From contig CAZHTJ010000006.1 of assembly GCA_964535525.1 (NCBI GenBank), positions 1-64,000 of the forward strand: a stretch of 64,000 nucleotides of DNA, read 5' to 3'. Below are positions 57,771-64,000 of the stretch, piece after piece. Below the pieces are notes generated by a model. The model ran no database searches and was not told the DNA's origin. It saw only the letters and a program-made list of their open reading frames with translations. The DNA comes from Palsa-343 sp964535525 (GTDB lineage Bacteria > Acidobacteriota > Terriglobia > Terriglobales > Acidobacteriaceae). Positions within the stretch are counted from its first letter, which is position 1. Each line of letters starts with the position of its first letter. Position numbers and translations under genes: made by a program.

Positions 57771-58559
57771 ATGATTCGAGCTTTGTATACCGCGGCGAGC
57801 GGGATGAGCGCACAGCAGCTGAATCTGGACACGATCGCCAATAACCTGGCGAACTCGTCGACGGTGGGATTCCGCCAGCGACAGCTGCAGTTTCAGGACA
57901 TGATCTACCAGAACATGGTGACGCCGGGCGCGGCGCAGAGCCAGGAAACGGTGTCGGCGGGACTGCAGATCGGCCTTGGAACGAAGCCGGCGGCGACCGA
58001 GATCATCATGAACCAGGGCGACATGAACCAGACCAGCAATCCTCTGGACCTGGCGATCCAGGGAACGGGTTTCTTTCAGGTGTCGCGGCCCGACGGGACG
58101 CTGGCCTATACGCGCGCGGGGAATTTCTATCTGAACAACCAGGGCACGCTGGTCGATGCCGGCGGCGATCCGGTGGTGCCGAGTATCACGGTTCCCGCGA
58201 ACGCCACGGCGGTAACGATCACCCAGTACGGCGTGGTGAATGCGACGCTGCCCGGACAACAGAACCCGGCGCAGCTGGGGCAGATTCAGCTGGCGACGTT
58301 CGTCAATCCGGGGGGTCTCGAGAGCGTGGGTTCGAACCTGTTCACGGCGACGTTGTCCTCAGGCGATCCGGTGCTGGGCAATCCTGGCGGAACGGAGGGG
58401 CTGGGCACTCTGCAGCAGGGGTATCTCGAGAACTCGAATGTGGATGTGGTGGGCGCCTTTGTGCAGATGGTGCTGGCCCAGCGCGCGTATGAGAGCAACT
58501 CGAAGGTGATCACCGCAGCCAATGAGATGTACAGCGAAGTCAACAACATGGCGAAGTGA
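57771..58559 (+). CDS. flgG: Flagellar distal rod protein FlgG
   Basis: A 262-residue rod protein with the full FlgG signature: MIRALYTAASGMSAQQLNLDTIANNLANSSTVGFRQRQLQFQDMIYQ, TSNPLDLAIQGTGFFQVSRPDGTLAYTRAGNFYLNNQGTLVDAGG, and the C-terminal GYLENSNVDVVGAFVQMVLAQRAYESNSKVITAANEMY. It would form the distal rod crossing the periplasm. It precedes flgA by three bases. Confidence 0.94.
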   Translation: MIRALYTAASGMSAQQLNLDTIANNLANSSTVGFRQRQLQFQDMIYQNMVTPGAAQSQETVSAGLQIGLGTKPAATEIIMNQGDMNQTSNPLDLAIQGTGFFQVSRPDGTLAYTRAGNFYLNNQGTLVDAGGDPVVPSITVPANATAVTITQYGVVNATLPGQQNPAQLGQIQLATFVNPGGLESVGSNLFTATLSSGDPVLGNPGGTEGLGTLQQGYLENSNVDVVGAFVQMVLAQRAYESNSKVITAANEMYSEVNNMAK

Positions 58560-58562
58560 GCG

Positions 58563-58991
58563 ATGAGAGCCCTGGTCATTCTGGCGGCGATGATGGCGGC
58601 GGCTCCCTGTGGAGCTGCGTGCGGCGGGGCGGCGACCGTGCGGGACTTTGGACTCGACCGCGCCTGGGTGGTCCAGCGCGACTGCGATCATCCGGAGCGG
58701 CCGGGGACCCTGGTGGAGATTCCGTGGAGCGAGCCTCGGGATCGATCGGCGGCGTGGCAGGGGGCATCGATCGCTGCTCCGCTGGCGCCTCCCGCGGTGA
58801 AGGGCGGGATGCGGGTGGTCCTGTGGCAACGGAGGGAGAGGGCCCTGGTGCAGCTCTCCGGAACCGCCCTCGGAGCGGCGCGCGTGGGGGAGAGCGTGGC
58901 GGTAAGAGTGGCCTGGAGCGGGGCCACGGTGCGCGGGATCGTGCGCGGGCCGGATCTGGTGGAACTGGCGCCGGGGAAGGTTGGGAAGTAA
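58563..58991 (+). CDS. flgA: Flagellar P-ring chaperone FlgA (short form)
   Basis: A 142-residue exported protein (signal VILAAMMAAAPCGAACGG). The C-terminal half, KGGMRVVLWQRRERALVQLSGTALGAARVGESVAVRVAWSGATVRGIVRGPDLVELAP, is the end of the FlgA/SAF-type fold that chaperones FlgI. Typical FlgA proteins are about 220 or more residues with two further domains, so this one is reduced. Position between flgG and flgH supports the call. Stop overlaps the flgH start by one base. Confidence 0.78.
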   Translation: MRALVILAAMMAAAPCGAACGGAATVRDFGLDRAWVVQRDCDHPERPGTLVEIPWSEPRDRSAAWQGASIAAPLAPPAVKGGMRVVLWQRRERALVQLSGTALGAARVGESVAVRVAWSGATVRGIVRGPDLVELAPGKVGK

Positions 58992-59719
58992 TGCGATCGG
59001 GCGTAAGGAGGATGGTTCGCACCGCGCTGGTCATGATGCTGAGTCTGGGGACCGCGGCATGGGCTGGGGCGAAAACCCGGCAGCCGAAGCCGCCGCCGAA
59101 CACGCCACCGGATCTGGCGCTGAAGGACTACATTGCGCGGGTGCGCGCCGAGAAGGCCGCCGAGGTGTTGACGGCGGGGTCGATCTGGAGCGCAACCGGC
59201 AGGCTGACCAACCTGGTGAGCGATGTGAAGGCGGTGCGGGCGCACGATCCAATCGCGGTCGTGGTGTCGGAGACGCTGGCGGCCTCGACGGACGGCACGG
59301 TGAAGAACCAGCGCGCTTCGACGGCCAACTCGCAGGTGTCGGCATTGCTGGGCAAGCTGAAGACCTCCAACGCGCTGAACAACCTGTTGAACCAGAGTTC
59401 CGCGTCGTCGCTGAACGCGCAGGGGCAGAGCAGCACGAATTCGAGCATCACGACGACGCTGGGCGGCGAGGTGGCCGATGTGCTGCCCAACGGGATGCTG
59501 GTGATCCAGGTGGTGCGGCAGCTGACGTTCAACCAGCAGACGCAGCTGATCCGGCTGCGGGGGCTGGTGCGGCCCGAGGACGTGAACGCGCAGAACCAGG
59601 TGATGTCGACGGCGATCACCGACATGGAGCTGGAAGTGGTGGGCAAGGGAATCGTGAACGACGCGACCTACCGGCAGAATCCGGTGGTGCGTTGGATCGA
59701 GAAGATACTGGTCTTCTAA
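58991..59719 (+). CDS. flgH: Flagellar L-ring protein FlgH, lacking a lipobox
   Basis: A 242-residue L-ring subunit: GSIWSATGRLTNLVSDVKAVRAHDPIAVVVSETLAASTDGTVKNQR, NSSITTTLGGEVADVLPNGMLVIQVVRQLTFNQQTQLIRLRGLVRPEDVNAQNQVMSTAITDMELEVVGKGIVNDA, ending in VVRWIEKILVF. These are diagnostic for FlgH. The signal sequence (VMMLSLGTAAWAGAKT) has no cysteine, and the whole protein contains none, so it cannot be lipidated as FlgH usually is. It starts at the last base of flgA. Confidence 0.92.
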   Translation: MRSGVRRMVRTALVMMLSLGTAAWAGAKTRQPKPPPNTPPDLALKDYIARVRAEKAAEVLTAGSIWSATGRLTNLVSDVKAVRAHDPIAVVVSETLAASTDGTVKNQRASTANSQVSALLGKLKTSNALNNLLNQSSASSLNAQGQSSTNSSITTTLGGEVADVLPNGMLVIQVVRQLTFNQQTQLIRLRGLVRPEDVNAQNQVMSTAITDMELEVVGKGIVNDATYRQNPVVRWIEKILVF

Positions 59720-59730
59720 GCGGAGCTACG

Positions 59731-60876
59731 ATGCGGCGGTGGGTTCGAGTGGCGATGAGGGCAGGGGGTCTGGCGGCGGGACTGATGGTGATGGGACTGG
59801 CCAGGGCATCGGCCGAGGATGCGCCGAAGACGAAGCTGGCGCGGGTGAAGGATGTTGCTTCGATCGAGGGGGTTCGCGACAACCAGCTGGTGGGCTACGG
59901 GATCGTGGTGGGACTGCATGGCACAGGAGACAGCTCGCAGACGGTTTTTCCGCTGCAGACGCTCGAGTCGGCGCTGGAGCGGATGGGCGTGAGCCTGCAG
60001 GGGAACGCGATGGCCTCGATGATGCAGACGCGGAACATGGCTGGGGTCTTCCTTTCCGGGACGCTGCCGCCGTTTGCCCGGCCGGGGAATAAGGTCGATG
60101 TGACGGTGTCGTCGGCGGGGGACGCGCGCAGCCTCGAGGGCGGGGTCCTGCTGCTGACACCGATGTACGGGCCGGACGGGCAGATTTATGCGCAGGCGCA
60201 GGGCCCGATGGTGCTGGGCGGATATGCTGTGACGGCGAACGGGACCAGCAAGTCGGTGAACTATCCGACCACGGCGCGCATTCCCTCGGGAGCGATTGTG
60301 GAGCGGGGCGTGCCGCTCGATTTGTCCGAGATGCGGACGCTCTCGGTGCTGCTCGACGATGCGGATTTTCGCACGGCGCAGACGGTGACGGCCGATATCA
60401 ACCATGAGCTGGGCCGCCCGGTGGCGCACGCGATCGACAGCCGCCGTATCGAAATTCAGCCGGCAGGGAATGAAGATATCCCGGCGTTGCTGGCCCGTGT
60501 GGAAGAGGTCGAGGTCGAGGTCTTCCGGCGCGCGAAGGTCGTGGTGAACGAGCGCACCGGAACGGTGGTGATCGGCGGCAATGTGACGCTGCAGCCGGTG
60601 ACGATCCTGCATGGGGGGCTGGTGGTCAACATTGTCAGCCACTTCGAGGTTTCGCAGCCGAATGCTCTGGGGCAGGGATCGACGCAGGTCGTCCAGCAGA
60701 CGACGGTCGAGGCGCAGGACAAGCCGGCGAACCGGATCCAGCTGAAAGAGGGAGCGACGGTGGACGATCTGGTCGAGAACCTGCAGCAGATTGGGGCGAC
60801 GGCGCGGGACATCGTTTCAATTCTGCAGGCGATGAAGGAAGCGGGCGCTCTCGAAGCCGAACTGGAGGTGCTCTGA
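59731..60876 (+). CDS. flgI: Flagellar P-ring protein FlgI
   Basis: A 381-residue periplasmic ring protein with a signal (AGLMVMGLARASAE), then ARVKDVASIEGVRDNQLVGYGIVVGLHGTGDSSQTVFPLQTLESALERMGV, PPFARPGNKVDVTVSSAGDARSLEGGVLLLTPMYGPDGQIYAQAQGPMVLGGY, and VVVNERTGTVVIGGNVTLQPVTILHGGLVVNIVSHFEVSQPNALGQG, all diagnostic. ATG 59731. Its end overlaps the flgJ start by one base. Confidence 0.95.
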   Translation: MRRWVRVAMRAGGLAAGLMVMGLARASAEDAPKTKLARVKDVASIEGVRDNQLVGYGIVVGLHGTGDSSQTVFPLQTLESALERMGVSLQGNAMASMMQTRNMAGVFLSGTLPPFARPGNKVDVTVSSAGDARSLEGGVLLLTPMYGPDGQIYAQAQGPMVLGGYAVTANGTSKSVNYPTTARIPSGAIVERGVPLDLSEMRTLSVLLDDADFRTAQTVTADINHELGRPVAHAIDSRRIEIQPAGNEDIPALLARVEEVEVEVFRRAKVVVNERTGTVVIGGNVTLQPVTILHGGLVVNIVSHFEVSQPNALGQGSTQVVQQTTVEAQDKPANRIQLKEGATVDDLVENLQQIGATARDIVSILQAMKEAGALEAELEVL

Positions 60877-61241
60877 TGCATGCGGCGATGGCTGCGGGGG
60901 TCAGTGCTGCGGGGGCGACATCGGGCGCGGCGGGTGCGGGTGGGGCGGTTCAGGACCCCAGGCTCAAGCCGGCGGCGCATGAATTCGAGGCCTGCCTGAT
61001 GAAGGAGTTCCTCGCACCGTTGCAGGAGGATACGCTCGCGGGCGACGATGGGGACGGGGCGGGCGGCGCGGAGGGCGACAGCAGCGCGGGCAGCAATGGC
61101 GCGCTGATGAGCTTTGGGTCGGAGGCGCTGGCGAAGGCCATCTCGGAGAGGGGCGGCTTTGGGATTGCGACGAAGATCATCGAGCATTACAAAGGTGCGG
61201 CCCCTCGGCAGGCCAAAACGGGAAACACTGGAAGTTTCTGA
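60876..61241 (+). CDS. flgJ: Rod-binding protein FlgJ, N-terminal domain only
   Basis: A 121-residue protein equal to the FlgJ rod-cap domain: KPAAHEFEACLMKEFLAPLQEDTL, SFGSEALAKAISERGGFGIATKIIEHYK. The muramidase domain found in enterobacterial FlgJ is absent, as in many other bacteria; a separate hydrolase would have to open the peptidoglycan. An acidic Gly-rich loop sits in the middle. Starts at the last base of flgI. Confidence 0.88.
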   Translation: MHAAMAAGVSAAGATSGAAGAGGAVQDPRLKPAAHEFEACLMKEFLAPLQEDTLAGDDGDGAGGAEGDSSAGSNGALMSFGSEALAKAISERGGFGIATKIIEHYKGAAPRQAKTGNTGSF

Positions 61242-61262
61242 GCAAGGGGCAGGAGAATGGAC

Positions 61263-61289
61263 TCAAGAAGTGCGATTGGCTGCCGATAA
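61263..61289 (+). promoter_or_regulatory. Predicted sigma-28 (FliA) promoter of flgM
   Basis: TCAA (61263-61266), 15-base spacer, GCCGATAA (61282-61289): exact FliA -10 and a near -35. The ribosome site GAAGGAGA (61296-61303) and flgM ATG (61311) follow directly. Confidence 0.78.
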
Positions 61290-61310
61290 ACGGAATGAAG
61301 GAGACCATGA

Positions 61311-61595
61311 ATGAACGTCAATAACAGCCTCCAGGGAATGCAGCAGCTGTTCTCGAGCCCGGAAGTGACACGTCCGGCGAGCAAGGCGGAGACGTCGAGC
61401 GCGCAGGGGCCGCAGGCGGGGACGGATCAGGCGACGCTGAGTTCGGCGGCGAGCGTTGCAGCAGCGGCGGCGCCGGATTCGGATGTGCGTATGGATAAAG
61501 TGACGGCGATCCAGCAGGCGCTGGCCAACGGCACTTATAACGTTCCGGCGACCGAAGTCGCGGGGAAGATGATCGATCACATGCTGGGCAAGTAG
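61311..61595 (+). CDS. flgM: Anti-sigma-28 factor FlgM
   Basis: A 94-residue, mostly disordered protein. The C-terminal part, SDVRMDKVTAIQQALANGTYNVPATEVAGKMIDHMLG, is the sigma-28-binding region. FlgM holds FliA inactive until exported after hook completion. Its own sigma-28 promoter sits just upstream, giving the usual feedback. Downstream lies an array of ~40-bp repeats. Confidence 0.92.
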   Translation: MNVNNSLQGMQQLFSSPEVTRPASKAETSSAQGPQAGTDQATLSSAASVAAAAAPDSDVRMDKVTAIQQALANGTYNVPATEVAGKMIDHMLGK

Positions 61596-61628
61596 GCGCG
61601 GCGCGGGGTCGCGGAGGGTCGCCGTCTA

Positions 61629-61790
61629 GGCGGCGCATTCCGGAGTCTGCGCGGGGAAGGTAGTGGGGCGGCGCATTCCGGAGTCTGCGCGGGGAAGGTA
61701 TGTGGGGCGGCGCATTCCGGAGTCTCTGCGCGGGGAAGGTGTGTGGGGCGGCGCGTTCCGGAGTCAGCGCGGGGAAGGTGTGTGACGCTT
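61629..61790 (+). repeat. Imperfect ~40-bp tandem repeat, four units
   Basis: GGCGGCGCATTCCGGAGTC starts at 61629, 61667, 61706 and (with G for A) 61747, spacing 38-41 bases; each unit continues with GCGCGGGGAAGGT. It lies between flgM and the flgN-position gene. Spacing and identity are unlike CRISPR. Confidence 0.8.
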
Positions 61791-61820
61791 TTGGCGTGAG
61801 ACTGTTGGGAGGAATCGAGA

Positions 61821-62063
61821 GTGGCGGCTTGCATGTCGGTGGTGGAATTGCTGGGAGCAGGAATCAACGCGCTGGCGCATGCTGACGCGGCGCAACTGGA
61901 GGGTTTGGCGGAGATGAGCCGGATGGCGAGAGGACCGGAGACAGCCGCAGAACGGACGATAGCGCGGGAACGGCTGCGGACGCTCGGATATCTTCTGACG
62001 CTGACGCGTCGCAATCTCCGGTTGCTGCGCGGAGCTGGCGGTTATGGGCGGCTGGGGGACTGA
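61821..62063 (+). CDS. Small flagellar-cluster protein at flgN position
   Basis: An 80-residue, predicted helical protein: MAACMSVVELLGAGINALAHADAAQLEGLAEMSRMARGPETAAERTIARERLRTLGYLLTLTRRNLRLLRG. Its place between flgM and flgK is where the hook-protein chaperone FlgN is normally encoded, and a short helical product would fit, but it is half the usual length and the match is by position only. GTG 61821 follows GGGAGGAA; ATG 61833 is an alternative. Confidence 0.6.
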   Translation: MAACMSVVELLGAGINALAHADAAQLEGLAEMSRMARGPETAAERTIARERLRTLGYLLTLTRRNLRLLRGAGGYGRLGD

Positions 62064-62232
62064 GCGCGGAGGGATCAGCGAGAGAGCCGGGGGTGCGACT
62101 CACGGGACCGGCGACGGGGAGTCAGCGAATCGGACCGGGAGCGTGCCCGGCGAAGGGAAGCGGAGGAGAGGAGCCGTCAGAGCGAACGCGGACGCAGGTT
62201 GAGCCGCGGGGACGGATTCAGAGCGGATTTCC

Positions 62233-63657
62233 ATGGCCACGATCGGCACGGCATTCAACATCGCGACAGGGGCGCTGGACGCGGATCAGGCGGCTCTCGA
62301 CGTTGTTGCGAATAACACGGCGAACGTGAATACTCCCGGCTACACGCTGGAGACGCCGACCTGGGAGGAAACCGACTCGACCTCGATCGGCGGTGTCAAC
62401 GTTGGCATGGGTGTGCAGATGACGGGGGCGCAGTCGCAACGGGACCGTGTGCTGGAGCAGGCGATGCAGCAGCAAACGCAGACCGAGAGCGCTTCGTCGG
62501 CGCGGCTGGGGGCGCTGAATCAGATACAGGCGCTTTTTTCGGGCGCGACCAGTACGGGAACGAGCTCTGCCAGCGGGATTGGCAATGACTTGTCGAACTT
62601 CTTCAATGCGCTTTCGTCTCTTGAAGGGAGTCCGGCAGACGTGGCGGTGAGGCAGAGCGTGTTGAGCGCGGCGACAACGCTGGCCCAGGACTTCAATGGA
62701 ACCTCCGCGGAGCTTGGAAGCCAGCAGCAATCGCTCGATGAGCAGAGCACCAGCGTGATGGGACAGGCAAACTCGCTGCTCGCGGACGTTGCTCAGCTCA
62801 ATCAGCAGATTGAGACGACAAGCCCGAATCAGGACGCGGGAAGTCTGGAGGATCAGCGGCAACAGGATTTGACCAGTCTTTCCCAATTGATCGGGATTCG
62901 TATGGTTTCGACGGAAAACAATGGGCTGACCGTGACCACTCTGGGTGGGGCGCTGCTGGTGTCCGGTGGAACGGCCTATCAAGTGACGAGCGGCGAAGAT
63001 GGCGGAGTGACGCACTTCTTCGACGCGGAGGGAAAGGACATCACATCCGATCTGACGTCGGGCGGCGGACAACTGGGGGGGATTCTGACGTCGCGGGATC
63101 AGGACATTCCGCAGGTCGAGAATGCGCTGGATGAGTTGGCGTATGCGGTGGGTTCGGAAATCAATCACGTAAACTCGCTGGGTTCGGACCTCAACGGGAA
63201 TGCGGGAGCGCCAATCTTCAGTTTGCCAGACGGAGCGACGGTCGCGAATCCAACGGGATCGGCGGCGCAGATTGCCGTCGTGATGACCGATCCAACACAG
63301 ATTGCGGCGGCGGCCGCCGGCGCCGGATCTGCGAACAACAGCAACGCGGTTGCCATGGCAAATCTGGAGAACACGGGGATCGTTAACGGAGTCACGCCAA
63401 CGGTGGACTTCTCGGACATGGTCACCAGCCTGGGCAGCCTGACGTCGGAGGTGTCGAGTGAGAACACGGCGCAGCAGGGAGCATTGACGCAGCTTCAGGA
63501 TCAGATTGGTTCGATCTCGGGAGTCAACCTGAATGACGAAGCGTCGCAACTTTCGACGATGGAACAGTCTTACCAGGCGGCTTCGAAGCTGTTCACTGTG
63601 CTGGACCAGGTGATGGTGTCGGCGCTGAATCTGGGTGTGCAGACGACGTACTCCTAA
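62233..63657 (+). CDS. flgK: Flagellar hook-associated protein 1 FlgK
   Basis: A 474-residue hook-filament junction protein. N-terminal TAFNIATGALDADQAALDVVANNTANVNTPGYTLETPTWEE is the conserved rod/hook start; LAQDFNGTSAELGSQQQSLDEQSTSVMGQANSLLADVAQLNQQIETTS is the D1 coiled coil; SISGVNLNDEASQLSTMEQSYQAASKLFTVLDQVMVSALNLGV is the FlgK C-terminus. It is shorter than enterobacterial FlgK (about 547 residues). Confidence 0.93.
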   Translation: MATIGTAFNIATGALDADQAALDVVANNTANVNTPGYTLETPTWEETDSTSIGGVNVGMGVQMTGAQSQRDRVLEQAMQQQTQTESASSARLGALNQIQALFSGATSTGTSSASGIGNDLSNFFNALSSLEGSPADVAVRQSVLSAATTLAQDFNGTSAELGSQQQSLDEQSTSVMGQANSLLADVAQLNQQIETTSPNQDAGSLEDQRQQDLTSLSQLIGIRMVSTENNGLTVTTLGGALLVSGGTAYQVTSGEDGGVTHFFDAEGKDITSDLTSGGGQLGGILTSRDQDIPQVENALDELAYAVGSEINHVNSLGSDLNGNAGAPIFSLPDGATVANPTGSAAQIAVVMTDPTQIAAAAAGAGSANNSNAVAMANLENTGIVNGVTPTVDFSDMVTSLGSLTSEVSSENTAQQGALTQLQDQIGSISGVNLNDEASQLSTMEQSYQAASKLFTVLDQVMVSALNLGVQTTYS

Positions 63658-63785
63658 CCAAAGAGACACCCGGAACGCAACAGGCGAACGGCGTAGGAAG
63701 GGCATTCGAGGGCCCGCGCAAGGCGATGAAAAAGGGCTCGGTGGGATCGGCGGAGCATAGCCAAAGCAAGGCAGGGAGCTGAACG

Positions 63786-64000
63786 ATGAGGGTCAATCCG
63801 CTGTACATGAATGATCTGGTGGGATCGCTGGATGCGACGACAGGGAGCGAAGCGCAGCTGACCGAAGAGCTGGGCAGCGGGTCGCGGGTGAACGCGCTGA
63901 GCGACGATCCGGTTGCGGCGGGACAAAACGTGCTGCTGGGGACACAGATCAGCGGCGACGATACGTTTTCGCAGACAGCCTCGTCGACGCAGAGCATGCT
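63786..64000 (+). CDS. flgL: Hook-associated protein 3 FlgL, 3' truncated by window edge
   Basis: The frame from ATG 63786 runs off the right edge. The visible 71 residues, MRVNPLYMNDLVGSLDATTG, SEAQLTEELGSGSRVNALSDDPVAAGQNVLLGTQISGDDTFSQ, match the N-terminal D0/D1 of FlgL (L-x-SG-x-RVN-x-x-SDDP-x-A). Order after flgK agrees. FlgL joins hook-associated FlgK to the filament. Confidence 0.85.
   Translation, partial: MRVNPLYMNDLVGSLDATTGSEAQLTEELGSGSRVNALSDDPVAAGQNVLLGTQISGDDTFSQTASSTQSM

Noticed and set aside
61629..61790. Possible CRISPR array
   Set aside because: Units are adjacent without unique spacers and drift in length; no cas genes in the window.

Overview
The window is high-GC bacterial DNA that most resembles the Acidobacteriota (class Terriglobia). 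The pointers are a VWFA-related protein of the type abundant in Acidobacteria (6901-8451), a secretin with N-terminal TPRs and a C-terminal cohesin-like domain beside two pseudopilins, small orphan membrane and coiled-coil proteins, and dispersed palindromic repeats. The assignment comes from gene content; no 16S rRNA is present.

Left part (1-38.5 kb): mostly housekeeping and accessory genes in short operons. In order: a truncated isoprenylcysteine-type methyltransferase, a DUF3108 protein, a secretin/pseudopilin operon on the minus strand, smpB, the VWFA protein, two toxin-antitoxin pairs (Phd-like/PIN and FitA-like/FitB-like) flanking pepA, lgt divergent from hpt-deoC, a GAF-GAF-SpoIIE phosphatase, rbfA-nrnA, a GT-C glycosyltransferase carrying a PDZ-like segment, a double-GNAT protein, a cytidylate-kinase-like protein, mutS2, and ilvA behind what looks like an attenuator with an Ile-rich leader peptide. 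Then come an M48 protease, an aldo/keto reductase, a beta-propeller protein, a GH31 glycosidase, one tRNA with a CAT anticodon (36777-36853) and a radical SAM enzyme.

Middle (38.5-44 kb): gene-poor and repeat-rich. It holds a GIY-YIG nuclease gene lying between copies of an ~85-119 bp repeat, a low-complexity protein with a Cys/His motif, a 103-bp tandem repeat, palindromic elements, an orphan sugar-binding lipoprotein and a lone receiver domain.

Right part (44-64 kb): a YfiR-histidine kinase pair followed by a long co-directional flagellar cluster: fliN, fliO, fliP, fliQ, fliR, flhB, flhA, fliA, fliM, a second fliN, an MshEN-like zinc-motif protein, cheY, cheX, flgF, flgG, flgA, flgH, flgI, flgJ, flgM, a flgN-position gene, flgK and the start of flgL. 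Many genes overlap by 1-13 nt. Two near-consensus sigma-28 promoters lie before cheY and flgM, so FliA, encoded in the same cluster, probably drives the late genes and its own anti-sigma factor. The MshEN-like gene inside the switch/chemotaxis block suggests cyclic-di-GMP input to the motor. Unusual points are three tandem GTGA-overlapping mini-frames between fliN and fliO, an FlgH without a lipobox cysteine, a short FlgA and an FliO with no obvious membrane segment.
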